This document shows positions 37,386 to 45,381 of a stretch of 64,000 nt of DNA, piece after piece. The notes under the pieces were generated by a model. That model was not told the origin of the DNA. It was given only the letters and a program-made list of their open reading frames with translations, and searched no databases. The stretch is from Longilinea arvoryzae. GTDB lineage: Bacteria > Chloroflexota > Anaerolineae > Anaerolineales > Anaerolineaceae. A program made the translations under genes and the position numbers. Location of the stretch: positions 549,450-613,449 of the forward strand of contig NZ_DF967972.1 in assembly GCF_001050235.1 (NCBI RefSeq), in the 5' to 3' direction. The number at the start of each line of letters is the position of its first letter. The first letter of the stretch is position 1.

Positions 37386-38336
37386 ATGTTGAACCGGTAT
37401 CTTGCAGAGTATAAATGGTCGAATATCTTTGCCATGTTACGAAATTTAAGATCCGAACCCCGGATCTGCTCAGATGATTTCAACCAACGCCTGGTGGTGA
37501 TAACAGGTGCCAGTTCCGGAATTGGTTGGGCAACTGCAAAAAAATATGCCACACACAGAGCAGACCTATTATTCATCAACCGAAATGAGCCAAAAACGAG
37601 AGTGCTCTGTGAAGCACTAAAGAACGAATACAACATAAATTGCAGCTATATCCTGGCTGATTTTATGAGGTTGTCGGATATATATTCGGCGGTAGCAAAA
37701 TTATCAAACCTGGGCAGGAACATTGATGTCCTGATCCACAATGCGGGTATTTACAACACCACCCGGATTCTTACTGCAGACCACCTGGAGGCAACTTTCC
37801 AAATCAATTACCTGAGCACTTTCATTTTGAATTATTCCCTTAAAGAAAAATTTAGGAATCAGGCAAGCGGAAGGATCTTATTTGTCAATTCTGAAGCCTA
37901 TCGGTTCGCTGCGTTCGGTCTACATTTGGATGATCTCTCATGGAATAAATATCGCTATTCAGGGATAATAAGTTATGGATCTGCCAAACTAGCACAATTA
38001 CTTTCCATGTTAAAACTTAATGAGTTCTTTAGAGGGAGTGGGGTCACGATCAATGCCATGCATCCCGGCAACGTGAAAACCAACAGTGGACAAAACAACG
38101 GAAAAATTTATAGGTATTTAAAAAAACTGCTCTTGGATCGCAATTCACGGCCAGTGGATTTTGCCGCTGAAGCACTTTATTACCTGGGTGTTTCTAATGA
38201 AGTAGTAATGGCCTCTGGAAAATTTTTCAACCTGACAACCGAAGAGAAACCCGCACCTCCAGCGCTGGATATGGAGGCCGCTGAAAAATTATGGGAGGTA
38301 AGTTTAGAGTTGGGTGGATTTCATGAGAAAAAATGA
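37386..38336 (+). CDS. short-chain dehydrogenase/reductase
   Basis: 316 residues. The NAD(P)-binding motif TGASSGIG is at 40-47, then HNAG in the fourth strand, and the catalytic S...Y197-x3-K201 (YGSAK). An extended N-terminus of about 35 residues precedes the fold. The substrate is probably a lipid or retinol-like molecule, judging from similarity to WW-oxidoreductase and RDH-like SDRs. A TATAAT (37328-37333) lies 53 nt upstream. First gene of a tight three-gene operon. Confidence 0.88.
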   Translation: MLNRYLAEYKWSNIFAMLRNLRSEPRICSDDFNQRLVVITGASSGIGWATAKKYATHRADLLFINRNEPKTRVLCEALKNEYNINCSYILADFMRLSDIYSAVAKLSNLGRNIDVLIHNAGIYNTTRILTADHLEATFQINYLSTFILNYSLKEKFRNQASGRILFVNSEAYRFAAFGLHLDDLSWNKYRYSGIISYGSAKLAQLLSMLKLNEFFRGSGVTINAMHPGNVKTNSGQNNGKIYRYLKKLLLDRNSRPVDFAAEALYYLGVSNEVVMASGKFFNLTTEEKPAPPALDMEAAEKLWEVSLELGGFHEKK

Positions 38337-39936
38337 TGAAAAGATCATTATTGTAGGTGCAGGGGTGGCAGGGCTGACTGCAGCGGCCTACCTGGCGAAA
38401 GCCGGGTTCAATGTGCTGTTGCTGGAGAAGAATGACAGAAGCGGGGGCCTGCTGTATACAATGAATAATAATGGTTTCTATTTCGATTCCGGCCCAAGAG
38501 CTTTGGTGAATTCGGGTATCGTGAAACCGATCTTAAAAGAATTGGAAATTAGGTGGGAATATTATGAAAATAAAATTTCGATTGGCATCGAAGACCAGCT
38601 TTTCCGGGTAAACTCGATCAGTGACCTGGAAGAATACCAGCGCATTTTGATGAGTCTTTATCCGGATGACAGAGAAGATATAAAGAATATCCTCAAAGTG
38701 GTGAATGAATTATCTGAGTACACCAGAGTCATATATGAGTTTGACAACCCCTATTTTGGTGATCAATTCAGTAACAAGGAATATGTTGTAAAAAAACTAC
38801 TGCCATGGACGTTTAAATTCCTACAGGCTTTACGAAAATTCAACCAGTTCAAAATGCCGGTGGAAGATTTTCTGCATAAATTTACCGGGAATCAATCACT
38901 GATTGACGTCCTCACCCAGCACTTCTTTAGAAATACTCCCACCTATTTTGCCCTGGGGTACTTCTATGTATATCTGGATTATTTTTACCCAAGGGGGGGA
39001 ACCGGCACCCTGAAGGAGAAGCTGACGGAGAAAGTAGGTGAATGGGGTGGTCAAATCAAACTGAACAAACGGGTCAACCGGGTCATTCCATCGGAATCGA
39101 AGATCGTTGATGCGGAAGGTACTGAATACCACTACGATCATTTAATCTGGGCGGCGGATCTGAAGACGCTTTACCGCAGCCTGGATCCGGTCGGGTTGAA
39201 TGCCCAAATCACGCGCAGCTTTGAATCGGAGAAGCAGAACATTCTATCTTCAAAAGGGGCAGAATCCGTCTTCATCCTGTATCTCGGCGTCAACCGCCCG
39301 CCTTCATATTTCAAAGAACACGGCGGAGAGCACTTGTTCTTCACTCCCTCAAGGCAAGGGCTGGGAGAGATAAACAGGTCGCAGCGGGTGAATCTCATCA
39401 AGAATTTTGACAAGGTGTCAAAAAGTGAAGTGATCAAGTGGCTTGAAAGCTATTGCGACCTGACTACTTACGAAATATCCATCCCAATTCTGAGGGATAG
39501 TTCGCTGGCACCTGAAGGGCAAACCGGGGTGATGGTTAGCTGCCTTTTTGACTACCAGGTGATCAAAAATGTTGAAAGCGCTGGCTGGTACGATGAATTC
39601 AAGGAAAGACTGGAAAAGCGAATACTAAGTAATTTATCAACGACCATATTCAAAGATGTCGAAAAAGATATTCTTTTCCGGTTTTCCTCCACTCCGCTGA
39701 CAATCAGCAAAATTTCCGGTAGCTCCGAAGGTGCGATCACCGGATGGTCGTTTGAAGCTGAACCACCTGTCATCTATAAACTCACAGATGTTGGAAAATC
39801 GGTTCTTACCGCACTCCCGAATGTATATAAAGCCGGGCAATGGGCGTATGCTCCTGCTGGCGTGCCCATTGCCATGCTGACTGCCTGGCATGCCTATCAA
39901 AAGATTATCAAGCAGTCAAAGAGAAAAAATAGATGA
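38323..39936 (+). CDS. FAD-dependent oxidoreductase, phytoene-desaturase/CrtI-like
   Basis: 537 residues from the ATG at 38323, which overlaps the SDR end by 14 nt. N-terminal FAD motif IIIVGAGVAGLTAAAYLAKAGFNVLLLEKNDRSGG, the hallmark of amine oxidase/phytoene desaturase enzymes. GGTGTLKEKLTEKV in the middle is the substrate-side helix of CrtI-like proteins. The C-terminal FAD loop is NVYKAGQWAYAPAGVPIAMLTAW. It probably desaturates or saturates a polyisoprenoid or retinol-like lipid together with the SDR. Confidence 0.87.
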   Translation: MRKNDEKIIIVGAGVAGLTAAAYLAKAGFNVLLLEKNDRSGGLLYTMNNNGFYFDSGPRALVNSGIVKPILKELEIRWEYYENKISIGIEDQLFRVNSISDLEEYQRILMSLYPDDREDIKNILKVVNELSEYTRVIYEFDNPYFGDQFSNKEYVVKKLLPWTFKFLQALRKFNQFKMPVEDFLHKFTGNQSLIDVLTQHFFRNTPTYFALGYFYVYLDYFYPRGGTGTLKEKLTEKVGEWGGQIKLNKRVNRVIPSESKIVDAEGTEYHYDHLIWAADLKTLYRSLDPVGLNAQITRSFESEKQNILSSKGAESVFILYLGVNRPPSYFKEHGGEHLFFTPSRQGLGEINRSQRVNLIKNFDKVSKSEVIKWLESYCDLTTYEISIPILRDSSLAPEGQTGVMVSCLFDYQVIKNVESAGWYDEFKERLEKRILSNLSTTIFKDVEKDILFRFSSTPLTISKISGSSEGAITGWSFEAEPPVIYKLTDVGKSVLTALPNVYKAGQWAYAPAGVPIAMLTAWHAYQKIIKQSKRKNR

Positions 39937-40358
39937 TGTTAAAGATCGTTCTCTTGGCTTTCATCCTGCTGGAATTTTCAAATGTTGTGGCATTGTATTT
40001 CTTCCCAGGGTCAAAAAGAGCTAATGCGGTTGGAATTTTCTCCGCCTGGGAGAAATCAAAACAGTTCCCGGAGATTCATGACCTTATGCGTTACCTGGTT
40101 TATTGGGTAGCGGGGGCAAAATTGATCTTTCTTTTTCTGCTGGGGCTGATTGTGACGTTCGCTGACCTGAATTTGCAGCGGTGGAGCCTGATGGCGCTGG
40201 GTCTTGCAACCCTTACCTTCTACTGGCGCATGTTCCCGTTGGTGCGAAAAATGGATCATGACGGTCAAATCCACCCCAATAATTACTCACTTGTACTGGG
40301 AGGCATGATCCTTGCGATGATCGTGCTGTTTTTCGCTGCCGCATTGATCGGGATATAA
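39933..40358 (+). CDS. four-helix integral membrane protein
   Basis: 141 residues; ATG overlaps the oxidoreductase stop (ATGA). Four membrane segments (about 4-22, 48-70, 75-95, 117-139) with short polar loops. No catalytic motif. As the last gene of the SDR/FAD operon it may hold the two enzymes or their lipid substrate at the membrane. Confidence 0.78.
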   Translation: MMLKIVLLAFILLEFSNVVALYFFPGSKRANAVGIFSAWEKSKQFPEIHDLMRYLVYWVAGAKLIFLFLLGLIVTFADLNLQRWSLMALGLATLTFYWRMFPLVRKMDHDGQIHPNNYSLVLGGMILAMIVLFFAAALIGI

Positions 40359-40492
40359 AGAGAAATTTTGAATCAATCCTGCTTATGTGGCAGGCTCTGT
40401 AAATCCCGAATCCGCTCTCCAAGGTGTGCTGTCTTGAGAATGAAGACGAAATAAATCTCCTGAAATGGTTGGTAGACCGGCAATAAAGGGAA

Positions 40493-40655
40493 CTAGAGCA
40501 TCAGCCCCGCGGTCAAATTGAGGAGGCGCGTGCCAAGCTCCCGCTCCAGTTCAGGCAATTTCATCTTGATCATTTTAGACCACATACCTTCCGTTACTGT
40601 TTCGCGCTTATCGAATGGTAGTAATATAGTCTCCAGAACCTCAGGTGCTGATCAG
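40493..40655 (-). pseudogene. C-terminal gene fragment of unknown family
   Basis: On the minus strand an open stretch reads PEVLETILLPFDKRETVTEG then MWSKMIKMKLPELERELGTR and ends LLNLTAGLML at a TAG (40495-40493). The helical, charge-patterned sequence looks coding, but the frame has no start and breaks at about 40655. 40359-40492 and 40656-40785 show nothing else. Confidence 0.45.
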
Positions 40656-40789
40656 GTATTCGCACCATGAAGGAACTACCTGGACATAAAGGTGCCAAAC
40701 CAACTTTGATTAATTTATGAAAGTACTCAAACTCGAACCCAAGTGGTACGCAGCTCACCGGGTTAGGAAATAAATACCGTGTGAATCAA

Positions 40790-41005
40790 GAAGCGCCTTG
40801 TAAAGCAGAAAGGCGCTTCTTTGTCCGTAAATGGTAGAGATTTACCGAGAACCGGCAAGCACCGGTCGGGACTTATCCTCTACGAGGACTTTCCTCTACG
40901 AGGACTTTCCTCTGCGAGGACTTTCCTCTGCGAGGACTTTCCTCTGCGAGGACTTTCCTCACTGAGGACTTTACCCGTATATCCGACTCGTCCCGCGCTG
41001 GGGAG
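40790..41005 (-). repeat. module copy with strong terminator and expanded mini-hairpins
   Basis: Terminator GAAGCGCCTT/AAGGCGCTTC, a perfect 10-bp stem at 40790-40819, followed by TTTG. The tail GAACCGGCAAGCACCGGTCGGGAC reads S-R-P-V-L-A-G-S-R then stop on the minus strand. The mini-hairpin array (next entry) is inserted at the same place in the tail as in other copies, then CGTATATCCGACTCGTCCCGCGC. Confidence 0.85.
40877..40972. repeat. six tandem 16-bp mini-hairpin units
   Basis: CCTC-xxx-GAGG-ACTTT repeats six times with loops TAC, TAC, TGC, TGC, TGC, ACT. The 4-bp stem never changes while the loop does, so pairing seems to be kept. Other modules carry one such unit (27459, 43911), or the CCCC-TTC-GGGG form (14.94 kb). 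Confidence 0.92.
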
Positions 41006-41041
41006 GTAAAGGCGATTTTCGAACGATTCCTCTGTTCTGCC

Positions 41042-41617
41042 TTATTCCGTTTCTTTCAGGGCGCGCTCCAACAAATCACTGACGTTGAGTTCGTTCGCCC
41101 ATTTTCGCAAATAATCCAGGTCAAGTTCACCGGCGCGTGTTTTCAGGACGCCGAGAATGTCGCGCCATTGATGTTCCGACACCCCGCCGCTCAGACGATA
41201 CCTTTCGAGTTTGGCCAGGATGATATCTTCGGGACTGCTAAATTTTGCACTGACTTCTGATTCAAAGAAGAAGGTTTGCTTTTGAGCGCGAGCCAGTTGA
41301 GATTGTAAAAATGGGCGCGGGCGAGGGATGAAAATATCTACTTTGAACATGCTCTCGCGATGAATGATATTAAAACTGGAATGGTGCCGGATAGATTCGG
41401 CGATCATCTCATCATCCATATAGAATTCATCTTGCAAAGCCGAAATAAACGGCTGAAGATGCTCAAGCTGCATTTCGGCCACGATGTCTGAATCCTGGGT
41501 GGTGCGCACCATGCCGTAGAGGGCGCTGGCAAGTGAACCGCCAATGAGATATGGTATGTTCAGTTTTTCGAGAACCTGGGTGACCCGGATTGTGACTTCA
41601 ATCGGTTCATTTTGCAT
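41042..41617 (-). CDS. nucleotidyltransferase-fold protein
   Basis: 191 residues from the ATG at 41617, which overlaps the upstream small gene by 11 nt. The fold motif is GGSLASALYGMVRTTQDSDIV (G-S and D42-x-D44), with the third acidic residue in FKVDIFIPR. Related proteins are annotated as nucleotidyltransferases and can AMPylate targets as antitoxins, or act alone. A second copy of this two-gene set at 45.0-45.3 kb has lost most of this gene. Confidence 0.8.
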   Translation of the reverse strand: MQNEPIEVTIRVTQVLEKLNIPYLIGGSLASALYGMVRTTQDSDIVAEMQLEHLQPFISALQDEFYMDDEMIAESIRHHSSFNIIHRESMFKVDIFIPRPRPFLQSQLARAQKQTFFFESEVSAKFSSPEDIILAKLERYRLSGGVSEHQWRDILGVLKTRAGELDLDYLRKWANELNVSDLLERALKETE

Positions 41618-41876
41618 CGGGCAGTTTCCCATAAACCTTGGCCGCGATTTCTTCTCCAAGCAGCAGGCCTGCCAGCCTGCGTCGCAGTTCAGCCTCGCCG
41701 GCCTGGGGATATTGCGATCGTAAACCTGCCAACGCTAACAAGCGGGCTGATTGGTTGAGTTGCGCCAGCATTTGCATTTTCCGAGTGGGGCTGGCTGCCC
41801 GCCATAGTTTAATTTGCAGGGCTTCCATTTTTGGGTGGGTATCGGGGAATAAGGCACTCATCTGCTTTTTATCCAT
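41607..41876 (-). CDS. small helical partner of the nucleotidyltransferase
   Basis: 89 residues, all helical: TRKMQMLAQLNQSARLLALAGLRSQYP then ELRRRLAGLLLGEEIAAKVYG. A paralogue with the same blocks lies at 45.05 kb, also followed by a nucleotidyltransferase start. The strict pairing and overlap suggest a complex or toxin-antitoxin-like unit. No known family motif is recognised. Confidence 0.75.
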   Translation of the reverse strand: MDKKQMSALFPDTHPKMEALQIKLWRAASPTRKMQMLAQLNQSARLLALAGLRSQYPQAGEAELRRRLAGLLLGEEIAAKVYGKLPDAK

Positions 41877-41981
41877 CCCATGACGGCAGTTTCACCTCCC
41901 GCCAGGCTATAGAAGCCATAAACCAATGCGCCAATTATTTTCGGCTGTTATTATGATTAGATTTTACTCGAAATAGAAACG

Positions 41982-42075
41982 AGAAGCGCCCTCCATTTTT
42001 CAGGATGGCGCTTAATATCCGAAAATGACAGAGTTTACTGCGAGATGGCAAGCACCGGCCGGAAATTTTACCCGC
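41982..42075 (-). repeat. module copy
   Basis: Hairpin AAGCGCCCTCC...GGATGGCGCTT (41984-42013) and the tail GCAAGCACCGGCCGGAAATTTTAC, which reads N-F-R-P-V-L-A-I-S-Q then stop on the minus strand. 41877-41981 holds no gene. Confidence 0.8.
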
Positions 42076-42110
42076 ACCTTACTGCTTTCTTCGTTACGCA
42101 GCTCATATGC

Positions 42111-42509
42111 CTACCCCTTGTAATGCTTATCCTGCCCGCGTGAGTAACCACGCTGGGAATTCAAAATTGGTAAATCCCAATATTCATCTTCGAACTCCCG
42201 CAGCAAGTTGCCTTCAATTTCCGTAGCATTTTCTGTTGTAGCTATTGCAAATTTCACTGAAACTTTTATCTTGGGACAATTGCGGATTCTGGAAAGTCGA
42301 TTCGCTACCGTGTGTCGTGTAAAGTGATTCTGTATTTCTTCAAGCAAGTCAGTTTTTGACATGCCGATTTTCAACACTCTTGTACATCCTTTGTAACGAG
42401 GATATTCTTCAGACTGTAATAACTCATAAACCCCAGCTTCCCTTGGAATTTGATTTCTGAAATTGCTTTCATCAAAGGGGATTTCTATAGACCAATCGAA
42501 AGTAGTCAT
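42111..42509 (-). CDS. GIY-YIG-like nuclease-fold protein
   Basis: 132 residues. The GIY-YIG core is visible as AGVYELLQSEEYPRYKGCTRVLKIGMSKTD, with a conserved Arg in the helix after it and Glu in ATEIEGNLLREFEDEY, followed by LPILNSQRGY. Single-domain members may cut DNA or be inactive. It lies directly after a complete attC-like site and is AT-rich, as expected for an integron cassette gene. Confidence 0.72.
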   Translation of the reverse strand: MTTFDWSIEIPFDESNFRNQIPREAGVYELLQSEEYPRYKGCTRVLKIGMSKTDLLEEIQNHFTRHTVANRLSRIRNCPKIKVSVKFAIATTENATEIEGNLLREFEDEYWDLPILNSQRGYSRGQDKHYKG

Positions 42510-42545
42510 TTCTTGATTCCTTAGGATCAGAGGAATTACTGGGTA

Positions 42546-42673
42546 GGCTAACGGCTTGCGTTACCTGCGTGTGGGCGGGCGTGGATTCTGCTGGGGAGCA
42601 GAAAAACTCGAAGCGAGGAAAATACCTGCAAATCGCGCAGAATCCCACATGTCAGGTACACGTTTTGTTAGCC
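42546..42673 (-). other. complete attC-like recombination site
   Basis: The ends are a perfect inverted pair, GGCTAAC (42546-42552) and GTTAGCC (42667-42673). Inside, GTTACCTG pairs with CAGGTAC (with a bulge), then GGATTCTGC (42583-42591) pairs with GCAGAATCC. One end lies 10 nt from the stop of the PIN gene and the other 36 nt from the start of the GIY-YIG gene. Core sites, nested stems and size (128 bp) are those of integron attC sites. Confidence 0.78.
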
Positions 42674-42683
42674 CGCTATTGGT

Positions 42684-43673
42684 TTAGAAAGGCACTTCAA
42701 TTTCTTCGGCTAAATTTAGCGTGTCTTTCATTTTGGAATACAACTCGCTTAGACCTTCTGGTTTTAGTTGAGACTCTCTACCTTTTATGATTTTTGACAA
42801 AAACTCTTTTACATCTGGGTCGTCAATAATCCAATAAACTTGATTGTTTGAGTTTGTAGCGTCAATTATTGCGTTTATTTGTGCAATTGTAAAATCTGAA
42901 TATTTATCTAATTTGCCAATAATTGTGTGAGTTTCAGCGAATGACGAACTATTGGCTAAATCTCGGATAACCAAATCTTTTTCCAGTTCGCTGGCTAAAG
43001 TGATTTTTGGGAAATATTCTTTGAAAAACTCTGAAAGACTTTTGTAATAAACAACCTCCGATTGTTTTTTGTCTTGCCATTCCCTTGTTAAGTACGCGTT
43101 GAATAAATTTGAGTCAATCGGCGATGCGTAATCTTTGTCGTCGGTAATAAAATACAGCGACTCGCCATTTGGGATGCTTTGAAGTAATGCTTCCCAATTC
43201 AGAGCATCACCCAAAGATCCATTTTTTCCAGGGGGATTACCTACTGCCATACGAGTACGGGCTAATTCTTTTATTGCGTCGCTTACCGTAATTTTAATGC
43301 CGTTATTGAATAAATCCTGAATTACCCTATCAGCCTTCAAATCTTGTTTCTGAATATCATTAATTGCCTTTTGAATTAGTTCAGCATGAATTTTCGAATA
43401 ATCTCGTTGTAATTGGCGGAGATTCTCAAATTCATCATATTCCTTGATGAATTGTGGAAAACGCAAATCTAATTTTTGTTCACGAAGTTGTTTAAGCGCA
43501 TCTGCAATCTTATTTTCACGGTTACGATAAAATTCTTGGATAACTTGTTCGGGGAGATATAGTATAACCTTTCCCTGTCCAAGTAAAACGTTTAGCTTCT
43601 TCAACTCTTCCAAATCATCATTCGTGAAATGGAAAAAGGAAAGAAAGATGTTTGTATCTAAAAAGATGTTCAT
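42684..43673 (-). CDS. PIN-like domain protein (DUF4935 type)
   Basis: 329 residues. The PIN core has Asp6 (FLDTNIFLSFF), a Glu in VIQEFYRN, and Asp pairs in YFITDDKDYASP; these bind Mg2+ in RNases of this fold. A helical C-terminal region follows (NLAEEIEVPF end). DUF4935-type PIN proteins occur singly in accessory DNA and may act as RNases in defence. AT-rich cassette gene with attC-like sequences at both ends. Confidence 0.82.
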   Translation of the reverse strand: MNIFLDTNIFLSFFHFTNDDLEELKKLNVLLGQGKVILYLPEQVIQEFYRNRENKIADALKQLREQKLDLRFPQFIKEYDEFENLRQLQRDYSKIHAELIQKAINDIQKQDLKADRVIQDLFNNGIKITVSDAIKELARTRMAVGNPPGKNGSLGDALNWEALLQSIPNGESLYFITDDKDYASPIDSNLFNAYLTREWQDKKQSEVVYYKSLSEFFKEYFPKITLASELEKDLVIRDLANSSSFAETHTIIGKLDKYSDFTIAQINAIIDATNSNNQVYWIIDDPDVKEFLSKIIKGRESQLKPEGLSELYSKMKDTLNLAEEIEVPF

Positions 43674-43689
43674 TTGATTGTCTACCCTT

Positions 43690-43795
43690 GTTGTGCAATG
43701 GGCGTGTTAATGGTTTGCATTACCTTCGTGTGGCCGGGTTTGGAAAATTTCTGTGAAGAATATTAGACCGAGAAAAACGTTTTTACCACCCCGTC
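43690..43795 (-). other. worn attC-like half site upstream of the PIN gene
   Basis: GTGTTAATGGTTTGCATTACC then TTCGTGTGGCCGGG aligns with GGCTAACGGCTTGCGTTACC and TGCGTGTGGGCGGG of the 42.55-kb site. The core is mutated. A minus-strand TATAAT (43806-43801) follows. Confidence 0.45.
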
Positions 43796-43830
43796 ATTGT
43801 AATTATACGAATTTCAAATATTCCCACAAC

Positions 43831-44022
43831 AAAAAGAGCTCTCCAAAACAGGAGAGCGTTTTTCAGCTATTTATTTTTTTTCATTGAGTCATCACCGGTC
43901 TAAACTTACTCTCTACGAGGACTTTTCTCGTGTACCAGCATTCCGCGCTGGTTGCCGTCTTCGCACAGGCGAAGTGGTGCAGTCAAAATGCCCCTGCGGG
44001 GCACAGGCCGAACACATCCCAC
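43831..44022 (-). repeat. module copy
   Basis: Terminator GCTCTCC/GGAGAGC (43838-43857) with a T-run. The tail CATCACCGGTCTAAACTTAC reads K-F-R-P-V-M-T-Q then stop on the minus strand. One CTCTACGAG mini-hairpin, then GTGTACCAGCATTCC then GCGCTGGTTGCCGTC, as in the DUF35 gene. A second mini-hairpin, GCCCCTGCGGGGC (43990-44002), and GGCCGAACACATCC precede the stop of the membrane protein. Confidence 0.85.
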
Positions 44023-44808
44023 TTACTGTAACGTTATTATGTAGGAAAAAGCTGCTAAACCTATCATCAGAATATAGAAGACCATATTTAATAACCAATC
44101 TTTTCTTTGTAATGGACGACGCCAATTTTCAAATACCCAAATGATTGGATAAATAAAAACAAGGGAGATTATTGGAAGCATACTGGGAACACTATTGTTA
44201 TGAAAAAGAGTATCGATCACTAACATAATTAACGTTCCAAGACACGCAGAAAGCGCCAGATCCGATATTGGATTTGGCATTCGCCACGCAAGAACCAATG
44301 ACAGACTAAGGAGAATTGAAATTGCTATCACAATCGGGATAGTTACATTTCTTTCATGGAGTCGCGACTCTATAAGTGGCTCGTGCGATAAATAATAAAA
44401 TCCTTTTGACTCAATATCAAAAACAATTCTGTAGACCTCGTCAGAATTTTCCACTCTTTTCAAAATGGACAAATTGAGTGGGTCACCTACCTGGATTTCA
44501 GAAAGAAATTTGTCTTCCAAAAAGAACTTTTCATCATCATCAGGTACAACAAATTGCAGAGTATGATTATTAAGATAAATAACGAACCAACCATTCTTAT
44601 CTCGTCCTGTGCTTTCCAGATTTCCGGACACGGTCATCAATTCTGAAGGAGTGATAGCAGGAATTGCGAAATTTAGTAAAATCAAAAATCCACTAACGAG
44701 GAATGAAAGGGGGACAAGTATCCCCCAACGCGATTTTCTTGCAATACGATTCAGACCTCCTATTAAAAAGACATGAATTATGAGCCTAAGAATGATAGTG
44801 AAAATCAT
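44023..44808 (-). CDS. membrane protein of unknown function
   Basis: 261 residues. Two N-terminal membrane segments (about 2-18 and 28-51) are separated from four C-terminal ones (about 160-178, 185-203, 208-226, 240-259). Between them lies a soluble, mostly beta domain of about 100 residues (GNLESTGRDKNGWFVIYLNN). No family is recognised. AT-rich, on the island strand, flanked by modules, so a cassette gene. Confidence 0.75.
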   Translation of the reverse strand: MIFTIILRLIIHVFLIGGLNRIARKSRWGILVPLSFLVSGFLILLNFAIPAITPSELMTVSGNLESTGRDKNGWFVIYLNNHTLQFVVPDDDEKFFLEDKFLSEIQVGDPLNLSILKRVENSDEVYRIVFDIESKGFYYLSHEPLIESRLHERNVTIPIVIAISILLSLSLVLAWRMPNPISDLALSACLGTLIMLVIDTLFHNNSVPSMLPIISLVFIYPIIWVFENWRRPLQRKDWLLNMVFYILMIGLAAFSYIITLQ

Positions 44809-44865
44809 AGAATTTTGCTTGGTTGGAAGTTATCATCTATTTTTGTGAATATGGATTTTTTTAGC

Positions 44866-44990
44866 GTTCCAGTTATCACCGACCGCAACTTATAAATTTA
44901 CATGCATACTCTTTGGTTATTGTCCTCGCATTATTCACGTAATATTATCTCGACCGGCATGCTGATCCCGACGGACTGCTCGCCCAGGGG
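44866..44990 (-). repeat. DUF35-derived piece fused to a broken nucleotidyltransferase gene
   Basis: The piece follows the DUF35 gene over about 120 bp: CAGTTATCACCGACCGCAAC then TTATAAATTTACATGCATAC, then ATCTCGACCGGCATGCTGATC and CCGACGGACTGCTCGCCCAG. On the minus strand LGEQSVGISMPVEI is readable (LGEQSVEIGMPVEM in the intact protein). No terminator hairpin is visible in this copy. Confidence 0.82.
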
Positions 44991-45047
44991 TTAGTTGAGT
45001 AGTACTGAAACGACCTTCAAAGTAACTTGAATGGGTTCGGGAAGCAT
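44991..45047 (-). pseudogene. first 18 codons of a nucleotidyltransferase gene, cut by the DUF35-like piece
   Basis: ATG at 45047 reads M-L-P-E-P-I-Q-V-T-L-K-V-V-S-V-L-L-N then TAA. It aligns with M-Q-N-E-P-I-E-V-T-I-R-V-T-Q-V-L-E-K-L-N at 41.6 kb. The DUF35 piece follows directly and in the same frame. The rest of the gene is gone. Confidence 0.85.
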
Positions 45048-45048
45048 G

Positions 45049-45303
45049 TCAGTTCTTCACGGTCGGCGCGCCATACACTCGGCCGGCAAGGGTTGGTCCA
45101 AGGATCAAGTCCGCCAAACGGCGGCGTAGCATATCAATGGAATCATCCGGATAGCGCGAACGCAACCCGGATAAGGCCAGGGTTTTGACGGTCTGGTTCA
45201 TCTGACCCAGCATGGCAAGTTTTTGCGCCGCACCTGCCTGGCGCAGCAGCTTGCGCTGCAAGGCAGCAACCTCAGGACGAGTGTCGGACAGGGTTTCGAC
45301 CAT
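45049..45303 (-). CDS. small helical protein, paralogue of the one at 41.6 kb
   Basis: 84 residues from the ATG at 45303. Same blocks as the 41.6-kb protein: AQKLAMLGQMNQTVKTLALSGLRSRYP and MLRRRLADLILGPTLAGRVYG. Its partner gene starts 1 nt after its stop but is truncated, so it may now be an orphan. TATAAT lies only 6 nt before the ATG (45315-45310), so transcription would start at or next to the start codon and the mRNA would be leaderless. Confidence 0.75.
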   Translation of the reverse strand: MVETLSDTRPEVAALQRKLLRQAGAAQKLAMLGQMNQTVKTLALSGLRSRYPDDSIDMLRRRLADLILGPTLAGRVYGAPTVKN

Positions 45304-45353
45304 AAAATGATTATAGCATTTTCCCAAGTGTCCGAATCAAAGACTGACCGCGA

Positions 45354-45381
45354 ATCAAAAGCGCCCTCCAATACTGGAGTC
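45354..45381 (-). repeat. cut module hairpin
   Basis: AATCAAAAGCGCCCTCC then AATACTGGAGTCTC keeps the left arm of the module hairpin and a short CTCC/GGAG stem, but the rest is missing: the stop of the RibD-like gene begins at 45382. Confidence 0.55.

Noticed and set aside
40877..40972. Tandem repeats as a possible CRISPR array
   Set aside because: Units are directly joined without spacers and no cas gene is present.
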